Of a DNA stretch of 64,000 nucleotides, positions 51,858 through 63,100 are shown piece by piece (the first letter of the stretch is position 1; each line of letters starts with the position of its first letter). This DNA is from Ichthyosporea sp. XGB-2017a. Lineage: Eukaryota > Opisthokonta > Ichthyosporea. Location of the stretch: NCBI GenBank assembly GCA_002811675.1, contig PDIM01010325.1, positions 108,407 through 172,406 of the forward strand, read 5' to 3'. The notes beneath the pieces are model-generated. The model was not told the DNA's origin. It did not search any database and saw nothing but the letters and a program-made list of their open reading frames with translations. The translations under genes were made by a program, and so were the position numbers.

Positions 51858-53498
51858 ATGGCGACAACTGCAGAAGCACAACAACCAGTGGCTGATGTCC
51901 CTGCCGGGGAAAAGAAAGAGGTGATCAAGAAGAAGAAGGTGCCCGCCCCCGATGAGAAAGCATTCAGAGAGCAAGCTGATCAGTTTACTGAGAGCATTGC
52001 AAAGCTTGAGGAGCAGTTTAAGAAACTGAAGGCTGACATTGATCTCATGACCGCTCAGACCAATCAGAAAGGTTCGTTTTGGGTGTGGAAAGATTTGAAC
52101 TTTTTTAAATGTTGAATCAAAGTGTACTGACTCTTTGTTTTGTGTTTAAACATTTTGTGCTATGATTCTAGGTGAGTTCCAGTCCAAGAGAGAAGAACTC
52201 TTCACAAAATTGAAGGCTATTCGTGAGAAGAAAGATGAGGTCTTCAACAAGAAGAGAGCTTTGTTGGATAAATTGAAGTCAACAAACGAGGTTGCGAAGA
52301 ACAAGGTAAGCGGAGACACTCTTAGGTAGATTTGCAAAGCGTTTATGGTGGATACTTATACTTGCCTACTTTTTTTGATGTATAGCGTGAAGAGGCCAAT
52401 CAGATGCGTGCAGGTTTGAAGTACAAGTCTGCCGCTGAGGTTGATGAAGCTATTGCCAAGTTGGAATACGAGCTTGCTACTCAACACTTTAAACTCATCG
52501 AGGAAAAGAGAATTGTTGCTGAAATTTCAACCCTCAAGAAGTCGAAAAAAACCTTGAGTGAATTCGATGCTGCGAAGCAAAGCTTGGATGATGAGAGAGC
52601 AGAAACTAACAAGGTGCGTGATGTCGTCAACGCATACACCAAGGAAATTGCCGCTTTTAGAGAGGAAGAGGATAAGATCAGAAAGGAGTTGGATGCAGTC
52701 AAGGCGGCGCAGGATAAAGAGTATGGAAAGCTGAAGTTGCATTTCAACAAAAGAGATGGTCTTCGAAAGGAGATCGATGCCCTTTATAGTAAGCGCCGAG
52801 AAATTTCTGAACAGTTCAAGAAAGAAAAGCAGGAGTACTATCTTGCGACTAAAGAAGAAAGGGAAGCTGCCAGGCAAAGAAGGGAGGAAGAGCGCAAGAA
52901 GAAGCAGGCTGAGTACAATGCCATCAAGGAAGCCCGCAGAAAGGAGCAGGAAGAGTTGGAGGCTCTGACTGACCCATGGGAAGATCACAAATACCAATGC
53001 GAAAATCTCATTAAGTACCTTGGCCAGTTTTCATCGGATACTAAGGCAAAGGCAGAGGAGGCCTCTGAGCAGAAGTTGGCACCCGCTGGTGGCGAAAAGG
53101 ACAAAATTGATGGTAAGCAAGTTGTTGTTTTGCAGAAAAAGAGTGATCGTGACCAGGAAAGCTTTTTTATTGGCGGTGGAGCAAAAGCCAAAAAGAAGGG
53201 GGCTAAAAAGGCTGCACCCAAGCACACGGCATTGAATTTGCCGTTGTCCATTCACGAGTCATTCCAAATGATTGAAGTTGACGTGCCCAAATCTACCGAT
53301 GATGTTCCTTCCACCCTTGAAAAGCTTGCTGCCCGCAGAAAATACTACGAGACTGCCCCAAGACCTTCCAAGAAGAAGAAGGATAAGGCTCCTGAGACTG
53401 AAAACGAAGCTGCTACGGAAACTCCAGCCGATGCTGAAACTTCGCCTTCGGATGTTAATGGAGATACCGAAAATACTACTGCCGAAGCGACCGTTTAG
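51858..53498 (+). CDS. Bfr1-like coiled-coil protein
   Basis: This is related to yeast Bfr1p, an ER- and polysome-associated RNA-binding factor linked to secretion and nuclear segregation. Three exons, 51858-52071, 52172-52305 and 52386-53498, give 486 residues. The first donor is a weak GTTCGT. Residues about 30-330 form a nearly continuous Lys/Glu coiled coil, with family-like wording LKYKSAAEVDEAIAKLEYELAT, FNKRDGLRKEIDALYSKRREI and EARRKEQEELEALTDPWEDH, then QCENLIKYLG. The C-terminal third is Lys/Ala/Thr-rich and ends in an acidic tail. Assigned on coiled-coil wording plus length (yeast Bfr1p is about 470 residues). It converges with the receptor gene, 158 nt between stops. Confidence 0.82.
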
Positions 53499-53656
53499 AT
53501 AAAAAGTGGATTATATTGTATACCGAGGATATTTTTTATTTATTTTTGTTTGAAATTTGAGAGTAACTGCAGAGTGATAAAGCCCCTTCTCTTTGCCTGT
53601 TCTTGCAGTTACCCCATTCAATAAAAGAACGTGTGCCATTACGTGGCCCATACAGT

Positions 53657-56600
53657 TTATGTGATGGCTGCATTTGAGGTCCTTGGGTTTAATAGTGCAC
53701 TATTCCGAATGCTGCGCTTTCGAAGGTCGTGGAGGCCGTGTTCAGTAAGGAAGCTACTTGTATTCAAACTTTGGTTTCCAGCTGATATTTTTCTCGAGTA
53801 GGAATCATCCTGCACCTCAGCGTACAATATATCTTGCTCACGATATTTAAACTCACTAATGCGCAAACAATCTTTCACAAAGGAAATAAAGTTGAGTTGC
53901 TTATTAGAAGCGTAAAACAGAAGTTCCCGTTTTTGGAATATGTACAGCAGTTCTTGTGATTTTGATACTATCAAATTCCCTAGATGCCACATTGCCTTTT
54001 CGTCAAGGTAAGAAACCAGACGGGAGCTCTCAATTTCACTTATAAGATTGTACCATAGTCGCTTCTCCGCCAGGGACATCACAGTATCCTGAAGAATTTC
54101 TTGCGCAAACCCTTCAATGGCTTGACCAAAGTGCTGCTCTAGAAGCTCGTGATGAGGATCCCCATCTAAATTTTTGGCAAATGTTTCATTTGATGACTCA
54201 TTATGGACAGGAGGTAAAGCAATTGAAGTCCTAGCGGAACTTGATGCACTTTGATCCCCACCTGCAAAATTGTAATGTACTAGCTCATTGGACTTTGTAA
54301 AGATCCCGATGCTGCAATATCGCCTTCTAATTGCTCGTATAGCTAATGATAAAAAGGTGATAGACCCTAGTATAAATATATATGTAAAAGTGAGCTCATG
54401 TTCTTTGAAGTTTGTAACTATAAAAGCAAGTACTACGGCTAAAATGGGAACAGCCAGACCAACAAGGCGGATTTCGTTGACCCACTCGACAAAACATGGC
54501 CGATTTCTACGATAATATTCGAACATCGCAGTGTAAGCTAGGAGCAGTCCAGTTAGAAAGACATAAATCTCTTCTTGCCAATACACTTCCATCACAACGC
54601 TAAAAAGCTTGTAACTCTGCAAAATGATGAGAAATCGGGGTGTATAAAACACCTCAAGCTCATCAAAGAAAATTTGCCAAACGTAGCACAAGTAGATTGC
54701 TAGGTTGGAAAATACGAACAACGAGAACATTGCCATAATTATGTAAGCCCAATGAATACCTTCCCAACATTTAATGTCGCACACCCCCTCTGAGTCAAGG
54801 TATCCTCCTTCTCCAGGAATATACTTGCAAAGTAACCCACGAAGTGTAGAACTCATAATAGGAATGAAACCGACGAGACTGATCACAGGCAGGTACAAGA
54901 CGACGGCACTGTGCAAAAATGAGTGAAGTTTTTCATGTTTTTCCAGAAATCCATGCCCTATGCTCTGAAATACAATCAAAGCATAAATGACCCAAGTAAT
55001 AGTCAAGGCTTGAGACACCCAAAAGAGCCACCGAAAGTGTGTGCCGTCATCAACGCCAACTAAATTCGCAACCATTTCACCGAGATCCATCGACTCCCAA
55101 CCTGTTTTATCGACAACAATGAGCAAGACCATTTGCCCACTTTCAATGAAAATAGAAAATACCTGAATGTAATTTGTCATTGTTTTGCGAATTTGCAGTC
55201 GCTTAAAAAAATTTTCGCAATGGTATGAGCTTGCCATCGCCCATGATTTTTTGAGTGTGAAAGCGAGCAGGAAGATTTCAATAGCCGCAAACACAAACAA
55301 CACAAAGACAGCCGCTCTCTGATCATTCCAGACATCACCCAGTGAGTATATAAAATGCTCCCCCCTACCATCCAAAGCATCGCAATCACCTATAACAAGA
55401 AAAAATAAATGCAGAAAGAAAGTTATCAGAAGGAATTGATTAGCATTCCCATACTTTGAACTAAAATATGCATTCTAAGCTAAGCAGTTCCTTACCTAAA
55501 ACAGTTATGCTATTTTTCAATGTAAAGTCAGCATCGCATTGGGTTCCACTAGCCGAAACATTAATGTAGAACAATCCCTTTTCTTCAGGCTCTAGGACGT
55601 ACACCAATGCGCTAGGAAAGTTACCATCTCTAGACGAGTGAGTTACGCCGCCAGTGAAACTATTAGTCACAGAAAAAGTTGCTGCAGGCAGACCTTTAAC
55701 AAGATCTATAGCTGTATCCAATTCAATGCTCAAAAGAACGGGAGTCGCTTGAACATCAATTTGATATAAACTTGAGGTTCTGAAACATGACGAACGCCCG
55801 TTTATAGCCCTTCCACTTGGCACTAATACTCTTTGGATAGAGTTACAATCGTTCCCTACTCGTCCCGGAACGCATTTACAGACGCCTTTACTTCTGTCGC
55901 ATTGCCCAGCATTGGAACACTCCAAAGGACAACTCCCGTCAGGGCCATAGCTTGTTGCACCACCAGGCTTGTATATCTTGCTCCAATCAGCCACCAGGCC
56001 CGTTGAATCCAGCCAAAGCCCCCCTTTAAACCAAGCAGTGTCGCGAAAGTAATACAAATCATAACCTTGCTCTACCCGTTCTCCAGTAGAATCAAACTGT
56101 ATGTTTCCCGAAATGCCGGAGAACTTTTGTTTTCTCATTTCGCTTCGAAAAAGTTCGCCATCAAAAAGGTTAGAGTTTTTTGCATGCAGAGAATGGACTG
56201 TCCTGGCAACCGCAAGCATTGAGTCCACCGTTGAAGGCGTGAATAAGTTCAAAGATGTCCGATCGCCATCTTGGTCGAAATACTACGTAGTAAAACAAAA
56301 AAACGATGAAAGAAAAGTTGGGTTTAGAGCTTCTCTTTTTGATCAAAAACTGCATGTTGTTACTTACCGTATTTGAGTCCTGGGCTGCCCACAGGGTCTT
56401 AAACTTGTCTGTTTCGGCATTTCCAGAGAATGCCGGTGCAAGACCTAAGACTCCGGAAAGCTTTGCTCTTGTTTCAACACTACCGATATCCGTAGATATA
56501 ATGGAATCTGGACCAACAATGGTGTAATTCTTATTGTCGAGGACATTATGTTCCAAAAAAGTAGGAATCATAGAATTGAAAACAGGAAATTGAACAAGAA

Positions 56601-57285
56601 CAGCAAAGTAAGTAACTTGTATCGATTTTAATCTTGTCAAAACATTAACTAAGTCAGTCTTATTTACAGCGTTGTCGTGAACCGGGAAAGTAACACGGCT
56701 TTCTACGGTCACCCCAACTTTTGCTGCCTCTTCCATGAAAACATTGGCAATATTGTTTCCATAATTTCTGTCTTCATTTATAACTGCAACACGTTTTACT
56801 CCCATAGAGTTGAACATTTTGGCCAACACTTTTCCTTGCACTACGTCAGAAACTACTACTCGGGAAAAAAATGGATATGTACTTTCAGACGAGAGAGTGG
56901 GACTCGTGGATGAGTACGATAAAAGGTTGATTTTAAAGGGGCTTAGCAGAAGGGTAGCCCCTATGGAAGCCCCTGAACACGCTGCTCCAACCACCGCAAC
57001 GGGTTTATGAAGACTCAATGTATAAGCAGCTTTGGACGCAATCGAAGTGCTGCACCCACTTGCCCCAACAACAGGAACGAATTCAATGTCTGGGGCAATG
57101 TCATCCCACCAACCGTCACTTTTGTCATTGAGGAGCTTGATTGCAAACAGAAAGGCATCTCTTCTTTCCTGTCCAGCTGTAAATCGTACTGGAAAGAGGC
57201 CACCAACGTTTACCTTGGTCAGGGCACAGCAGCTTGCTATTAAGCATAGCGAAAAAAGCATAAAGAGGATTCGCCTTTCCTTCAT
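53657..57285 (-). CDS. multi-pass receptor with ANF-type ectodomain and EGF module
   Basis: This is a predicted plasma-membrane receptor. Three minus-strand exons, 56368-57285, 55496-56282 and 53657-55389, are in phase and give 1145 residues. It has a signal peptide (MLFSLCLIASCCA), then an ANF/periplasmic-binding-like ligand domain (about 22-400). A Cys-rich EGF-like module (CSNAGQCDRSKGVCKCVPGRVGNDC) and a beta-rich segment lead into about eight hydrophobic helices (TNYIQVFSIFIESGQMVLLI, WLFWVSQALTITWVIYALIV, IYVFLTGLLLAYTAMF and others). A 190-residue helical cytoplasmic domain ends the chain; I considered RGS but could not confirm it. The ectodomain shares GWWDDI with the receptor cyclase. 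The TM block recalls multi-pass blocks of protist EGF/GCC-repeat proteins, not classical class C GPCRs. Confidence 0.82.
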
Positions 57286-58652
57286 GTTCGAAAATCTACA
57301 GCCCTAAGGAGAGCAGAAACCTATTTTAATTTAATCATATGCTTCTACCTGTTCAAAAACAAAACAAAAATCAAACTCCCTAGATACTCTTCATTCCCTT
57401 GTAGTTAGAAGTAAATCTCTTCTTCCGCGACAATACAACATATAATATTTGTCGATAGTAGTACATAGTCAAGTGCCAACATTGTTCCCCTAATAATATA
57501 ATATAAAGCACATAGTAATCTTGTGCCCTTAACCTCGCTTTTCCTCTTATGGCAGGTCAGTCATTTATTTATAATTTGTTGGTTTTGTCCAATTCCCTCT
57601 GCATGTTCCCCGTGTACGTACATTCTCCTCGACTCTGTTTGGTACCTTGCTTCATGCATGGCTTGCTTGGTATCCTTCATGTTGAGCAAGAGGGGGATGT
57701 AGCATAGTGTGGGAGGGTGTTGTTTTTGTGGCTTGTTGTATTTTGGAATAAAATTTGTCTTAGCTTGTCTGCGCTCTGTCCAGGGTTCCCTTTTACATTC
57801 ACGAAGCAGAAAACAGTCAACAAGCTGACCAGTGGGCGAGCGAGATTCACTTATTTCCTTATTTCTATGCACATGTACTGAGTGAGAGATTTCAGAGCTC
57901 TTGTGGATTTACAACAAGTGGCTCATGACCAAACGTATTTCAGCTAACATAAAACCTTATATCACATTGTAGCAAGGAACAACATATTCCTATTCTTGAT
58001 GATTGATGAGCTAAAGGGTTATAACACAGACGTTCCATCAAAAATACGATAAACACAGAACACACTCAATCAGCCAAAGCATTCCCTTTCACGTCATCGG
58101 GAGATATCCCCTTAACCCCTCCCCCTGCAATAAGCTGTGTCCCCTCTCATCAGACATGAGGAGGGCAATAATTTATCTATAGACTGTGTTTAATTCTCCC
58201 ATGGGCCATGATGCCCTATTCTCCTTGGGGCCTGGGGGAAATTTTAATATTACTTCATGCAGCACCCCGCGAGAAAGAAAGAAAGAAGGGACTTGTGTAC
58301 CTGAAAATCCTGATTAAGCTCCTCCCAGGATTTATTTGAAGAAGCATAATACAGAGGAGATCATCCTGTTTGCTGAGAAGGGTGGTATAGTTCAAAGACT
58401 CAGAGTAATCTTTTAGATTCGGCGGGAAAGTGCTACACTTTCCCTTTTTTGTGTGGGCTGTTTTGGAGGAACTTGGTCTGCTTATATGGGGTTTTGGAGT
58501 GATAGTGGTTGGATTCTGTTGTAGTGGGTAAAGCTTGATTGGTGGGGTTATGTTGGTGCCTGGGTTGTTGAGGTTAAATTTGAGCTGATTTTAATGTACA
58601 AACGCGTTCCGGAGTTTTCTTTTTCTTTTTTTTTGTCGTTTGAGAAGCTAGA
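57286..58652. other. divergent intergenic region, no gene seen
   Basis: This 1.37-kb region holds the promoters of the multi-pass receptor gene (minus) and the PLC gene (plus). A T-rich run at about 58618-58636 precedes the PLC ATG. The longest frames (about 100 codons, minus strand near 57.6-57.9 kb) show no features. Confidence 0.35.
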
Positions 58653-61600
58653 ATGACAGAGCATATAACTGAAGAGGCTTTGGATAAAGCTATGTCTGGG
58701 ATGGCTGTCGGGCCTGTGGAGTCTTTCCAAGAGAGTAGAAAAGAGGAAGATGTTACTAGTGGGCGTCCTCCTAGACCTGCCCTACCGGAAAGACCATCGA
58801 CTGTGAGCTTTCGAGAGTCCGGCGAAAATAGAAATTCACATGGTGAAATACATCACGCAGAGTCTTTGGAGTCAAGGCAAAGCGAAGATTTGCAACCTCA
58901 CAGGAATAGAATAACAATTCCCGAGAGAAAAACCGTGGCATCAGCCATTGCTAATGTAAACGAAAGCGAGGAGGACTGTTTTGAATTTGCTTGTAAGGGG
59001 CAGCCTCTTTTGAAGAAAGGGAATTCCATGACGCCAGTGTCGAGGTTTCTTGTGGTGGATCCAAAATCATGTGAAGTGTGGGTTTGCCCTGATACAACAA
59101 CCAAAGAGCTAATCAAAAAGGTGGAATCAAGTATTCCTATCATTGCGATAAGGGAAATCAGATATGGTTCTAGTGCGAAACACTTTGCCAATAACAATAT
59201 TCCCCTGTATGAAGGGAGGTGTTTCACGATAGTATATGGTCGCACTTCGCAGATGTTGAGCTTTATTTGTGGTTGTGAAGGTGACGCTTTGCTGTGGTTA
59301 AAAGCATTTGATTTTATTACAAGCCAACGATATCATATCGATCGTACGCGTTGCTGGATTAACAAGCAATGGTTAATTTATTCGAAAGTGTCTGCTAAAA
59401 GCAAACCTGGGGTAAGGGAGATGAAGTCAAAGGCGGTTGTCGAGTGGATGGGAAAGATAAATTGCAGGATGGATAAGATAAGCATTGAATCTTTCGTAGC
59501 GAAGACATCCTCTGATATTCGCTCTGATAGATTGTCAAATGAAGACGATCTTGAGAAATTTTTCCAATCTATTATTGTTCACGAATGGGAGAAGAATCTT
59601 TTCTATAAAGTTTCTGAGCAGAAGCATTACATCAATGTTCAACAGTTCCTTAGGTTTGCAACTTTAGAGCAAAAAGACTTTTTCATGGTCGAAGACAAAG
59701 CACGTGAGATATTTGCCTCCTATGGATATACTGAGGGCCTGAATTTGAATGGGTTTATAAAGTACTTGCAAAGCAGGGATAATGATATTTTTAATCCAAT
59801 ACATCGAAGTGTCTATCAAGATATGAGCCAGCCGTTGTCCCATTACTACCTAGCTAGTAGCCATAACACGTATCTAACTGGGGATCAGCTTAGCTCGCAG
59901 TCATCCGTAGAGATGTATATAGCTGCTTTGAAGAAAGGCTGTAGATGTGTAGAGTTGGATTGTTGGGATGGGGAGGTGGAGCCGGTTATATACCATGGGC
60001 GCACACTTACCTCAAAAATAGCCTTTAGGGACGTAATTGTTGCCATAAGAGACTACGCATTTGAGGCATCTCCTTACCCGCTCATCTTATCTCTTGAGAA
60101 CCATTGCTCCTTAATGCAACAGGAAAAACAAGTACAGTTAATGGTAGACATATTGGGTGAGTCACTGTATGTGCCTCCTGTAGACAAAACCAAGCAAAAT
60201 TTGCCGTCTCCTGAAGATTTGAAATACAGGATTTTGATTAAGAATAAGACTCTGTCTTTTGGTGATTTTGTTGACAAAGATGAAAGCGAAGACGTGGGGG
60301 AGGACAAGTGGGGTGCTAAGGGTGAAGGGGAGGCGAGAGGCTCTTTTGAAGATGGCTCCCAAAATGGATCAAGTCCAAGTCAAGGCCCTGGTACATCTTC
60401 AGGGGTTAATGTCTATAAGAGCAATAGCGTTCAGTTGCCGGCGGCTCCGGCAACCTCTTCTCTTCAAAAGCAACAAACGTTTTACTCTGCGTCATCTTCT
60501 TCCGCAAAGTCTAAAACTGGCAAAATCAAAATTAGCCCTCAGCTATCATCTATGGTAAATTATTGTACCCCCGTGCCGTTTAGGGGGTTTCGAACGTCGT
60601 ATGATGACCCTGACATTACTCGAAGGCCAAAATATTGGGAATTGTGCTCTTTGAATGAAACAAAGGCCTTGAAAATGTGCAAACGGAGTGGTGGTGATTT
60701 TTCTAAACACAATAGATACCATATTACTCGAATTTACCCGAGTGGGCTACGTGTGGACTCAAGTAACTTTGATCCTTTCCCTTTTTGGAACTCGGGGTGT
60801 CAGCTTGTTTCTTTAAATTACCAGACGTATGATGAAGCCATGCAATACGAAGAAGCAAAGTTTGTAGCTAATGGGAAGTGTGGGTACATTCTCAAACCAG
60901 GTTGTCTAAGAGGTGAGTCTCACTTCGACCCCAATATGCCGAAGCAAATAGCCTTTGCTGTTGACTCCAGGTTTGATAAGCAGTACATGCTTATCACTGT
61001 TCTATCTGCTCAGTTGCTTCCAAAGCCCGGGGCCAAATTAAAGGCCAAGAACATTCTGTCAGGAAAGGAGAAAGCGAAGAGTATATGGCAAAAGCTGTCA
61101 GATCCTTATATTAAAGTGTACCCGTTTGTGAAAGTGAGTGTCAAGGGTCTTCAGTGTGATACTAACTTATCAGAAACTGCATATGTCAATGACAACAGTT
61201 TTAACCCAACTTGGAACGAACGGTTTGAATTTTTTGTTTCAGCACCAGAGCTTGCAATCGTTCGCTTTGAGATACATTATAAGGATGTTGGTATAGTTGG
61301 TCACTACACAATACCATTTGAAAGCATTAGGCCTGGGTACCGCTATTTATGGCTACTCAGTCCCAATGGAGACGACAAAAATGTCTCAGCTTTATTTGTT
61401 CATATCAAGATTCAAAGCTATGGAGCATATATTAGAGCTCTGGAAGAGCGAAAATTAAAACAGACTGGCCCAGTTGCTGCTGTAAGCACTCAATCGAGTA
61501 ATGGGGGTCTTATTCAAAGGGACTCCTCGTTCGCTAACGGTGTTCGAAGAGAGCTGAAAGAGATGATTAGTCCTGGCAGTGGGTTGCGTCAACAACAACA

Positions 61601-62153
61601 AGTTGTAGGGCCCCCTTATCAGCCCCAGCCTGGTACACAGTATCCGCAGCAGCCTGGTTTTCGGTATCAACAGCAGCCTGGCGTGCAGTATCAACAGCAA
61701 CCTGGTTCGCAGTATGCGCAACAACCAGGGGTTCAGTACCAGCAGCAGCCTGGTTCTCAGTTTCGGACTCCGGGCAACGCTCCGTATCAAGGTGGGGTTG
61801 CCCCCCCCGCAGGGTATTCAAATCCATATTCTTCACCACCATATCCTCAGGGCTACTCAAGTGATGGAAAAGTTCCACCAAGAGATACTCACGTCCCTGG
61901 CTCTCAAGAGGAAAGGGACGCGTTGTACGCTCAGCAGCTGCAGAGGCAATTTGATGAAGAACAGAGGCTAATGAAGATAAACCAACAGCAGAGAAGTTCA
62001 CCCCAATGTAATACGCATTCTTCCCAGAGCAACAGTTCTGTCGATAAAATTAAGTGCTGTAACCCGAGCTGTGGAATCGTACTTCGACGACCTCCTGGAG
62101 ACATAAAAGCTGTCTGGTGTGCGGTATGTCAAAGTGTAACTCGTTTAAGTTAA
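58653..62153 (+). CDS. phosphoinositide phospholipase C (delta-like) with LSD1-like zinc finger
   Basis: This enzyme hydrolyses PIP2 to IP3 and diacylglycerol. It has one exon and 1166 residues. A disordered N-terminus is followed by a PH-like domain (about 110-230), an EF-hand region (about 250-390), the X box (about 392-540), a Ser-rich linker, the Y box (about 625-745) and a C2 domain (about 770-940). Catalytic His404 (SSHNTYL) and His448 (IYHGRTLTSK) are present, as is CVELDCWDG. The C-terminal part is unusual: a PGxQYxQQ octapeptide repeat (about 990-1040), then CNPSCGIVLRRPPG...VWCAVCQSVT at the end, a zinc finger with the spacing of plant LSD1-type fingers. No TM segment, so it is cytosolic or peripheral. 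Confidence 0.93.
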   Translation: MTEHITEEALDKAMSGMAVGPVESFQESRKEEDVTSGRPPRPALPERPSTVSFRESGENRNSHGEIHHAESLESRQSEDLQPHRNRITIPERKTVASAIANVNESEEDCFEFACKGQPLLKKGNSMTPVSRFLVVDPKSCEVWVCPDTTTKELIKKVESSIPIIAIREIRYGSSAKHFANNNIPLYEGRCFTIVYGRTSQMLSFICGCEGDALLWLKAFDFITSQRYHIDRTRCWINKQWLIYSKVSAKSKPGVREMKSKAVVEWMGKINCRMDKISIESFVAKTSSDIRSDRLSNEDDLEKFFQSIIVHEWEKNLFYKVSEQKHYINVQQFLRFATLEQKDFFMVEDKAREIFASYGYTEGLNLNGFIKYLQSRDNDIFNPIHRSVYQDMSQPLSHYYLASSHNTYLTGDQLSSQSSVEMYIAALKKGCRCVELDCWDGEVEPVIYHGRTLTSKIAFRDVIVAIRDYAFEASPYPLILSLENHCSLMQQEKQVQLMVDILGESLYVPPVDKTKQNLPSPEDLKYRILIKNKTLSFGDFVDKDESEDVGEDKWGAKGEGEARGSFEDGSQNGSSPSQGPGTSSGVNVYKSNSVQLPAAPATSSLQKQQTFYSASSSSAKSKTGKIKISPQLSSMVNYCTPVPFRGFRTSYDDPDITRRPKYWELCSLNETKALKMCKRSGGDFSKHNRYHITRIYPSGLRVDSSNFDPFPFWNSGCQLVSLNYQTYDEAMQYEEAKFVANGKCGYILKPGCLRGESHFDPNMPKQIAFAVDSRFDKQYMLITVLSAQLLPKPGAKLKAKNILSGKEKAKSIWQKLSDPYIKVYPFVKVSVKGLQCDTNLSETAYVNDNSFNPTWNERFEFFVSAPELAIVRFEIHYKDVGIVGHYTIPFESIRPGYRYLWLLSPNGDDKNVSALFVHIKIQSYGAYIRALEERKLKQTGPVAAVSTQSSNGGLIQRDSSFANGVRRELKEMISPGSGLRQQQQVVGPPYQPQPGTQYPQQPGFRYQQQPGVQYQQQPGSQYAQQPGVQYQQQPGSQFRTPGNAPYQGGVAPPAGYSNPYSSPPYPQGYSSDGKVPPRDTHVPGSQEERDALYAQQLQRQFDEEQRLMKINQQQRSSPQCNTHSSQSNSSVDKIKCCNPSCGIVLRRPPGDIKAVWCAVCQSVTRLS
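61620..61770. repeat. 24-bp tandem repeat coding PGxQYxQQ
   Basis: About five imperfect 24-nt units within the PLC coding sequence encode PGTQYPQQ, PGFRYQQQ, PGVQYQQQ, PGSQYAQQ and PGVQYQQQ, then a partial unit. The copies share nucleotide sequence closely, so expansion was by local duplication. Confidence 0.85.
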
Positions 62154-62539
62154 AATTTGCTTTAGACACGCCTTCTAACTGTGTGTATACCAAAAGCAGC
62201 GCATTATTCTAAAGAGTGGATCAGTATCTGCTGGAACAATACCGAAACTACTCGCTGCAGTAATATAAACAATAAACTGTTGTAATAAACCTCGGAAAAC
62301 GGAAGCATGAAGCACCAAAGTCCAAAAGGCTCAAATGCAGACGGAAACATGTAACGCACCCGGCGAGCGGCGGCAAAGCCCTCTTTTTGTTTTGTATTGG
62401 TTTTTGGTTGTTGGTGCTTTTATTTTATTTTTTTTGTTTTTCTTTTCGTGTGTTGTCTGGCTTTGTTGATTTTCAACTGCCGGTGTTTCTTGGTTGTGTG
62501 ATTTGCGGTGGAGTGGATCCCCTTCTTTGCTGGAGAGCA
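62154..62539. other. intergenic spacer between PLC and PEX4 genes
   Basis: AATAAA-type signals at about 62270-62288 suit the PLC 3' end. A T/G-rich stretch from 62380 to 62460 leads to the PEX4 ATG; the upstream in-frame hydrophobic stretch (62387-62539) is judged 5' UTR because the E2 fold begins exactly at the ATG at 62540. Confidence 0.45.
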
Positions 62540-63100
62540 ATGAGTGCTGTAAAGCGACTGCTTAAAGAACTGCAGTCTTTAGAAAAGGCAGGGAAAAGGC
62601 ACGGAAATGAAATATTTTTACCTTTAGAGACGGAGAGGAAAAGTGAAACTGGCTCCTCAAGTACTGTACGAGGAGGTCCTTTTGGCTTCTGGCTGCAAGT
62701 GAATGGGTCTGATTTAACAAGATGGACTGTGTACATGAGGCCAGGGCCAGATTCTCTATACAGGGAAGCGGAATTTGAATTGTGCATTGTTGTGCCTGAG
62801 CAGTATCCGATCAGACCGCCTGTGATAAAGTTTGTAACTAAGATTTGCCATCCTAATGTCCATTTCAAAACAGGAGAAATTTGTTTGGATATTTTGAGCA
62901 CTTCTTGGAGTCCAGTCTGGACGTTACAGTCTTGTCTGCTGGCAATAAGTCTTCTTCTGGACACACCCGAAGTGGACAGCCCACTGAATTGTGATGCAGG
63001 CAATCTTATCCGATGTGGCGACGAGCGGGGATACCGATCTTTGGCGCGAATGTATGCAAGACTGTATGCGAAACTAAAGGCCAGGCCAGGAGTGGGATGA
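62540..63100 (+). CDS. PEX4: peroxisomal ubiquitin-conjugating enzyme PEX4
   Basis: This is the E2 enzyme that, anchored by PEX22, monoubiquitinates PEX5 so that it can be exported and reused. It has one exon and 186 residues from the ATG at 62540. The UBC fold has PEQYPIRPPVIKFVTKICHPNVHFKTGEICLDIL with active-site Cys115, and the C-terminal stretch TLQSCLLAISLLLDTPEVDSPLNCDAGNLIRCGDERGY...ARMYARL matches PEX4 from plants and yeast more closely than UBC4/5 or UBC13. A splice-like donor (AAGGTAAGT, at 63114) starts 13 nt after the stop; with an acceptor at about 63490 it may be a 3' UTR intron. PEX5 lies in the same window. Confidence 0.92.
   Translation: MSAVKRLLKELQSLEKAGKRHGNEIFLPLETERKSETGSSSTVRGGPFGFWLQVNGSDLTRWTVYMRPGPDSLYREAEFELCIVVPEQYPIRPPVIKFVTKICHPNVHFKTGEICLDILSTSWSPVWTLQSCLLAISLLLDTPEVDSPLNCDAGNLIRCGDERGYRSLARMYARLYAKLKARPGVG

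Noticed and set aside
53657..54280. RGS domain call for the tail of the multi-pass receptor
   Set aside because: The helical pattern is suggestive, but I could not find the characteristic RGS residues; kept only as a possibility.
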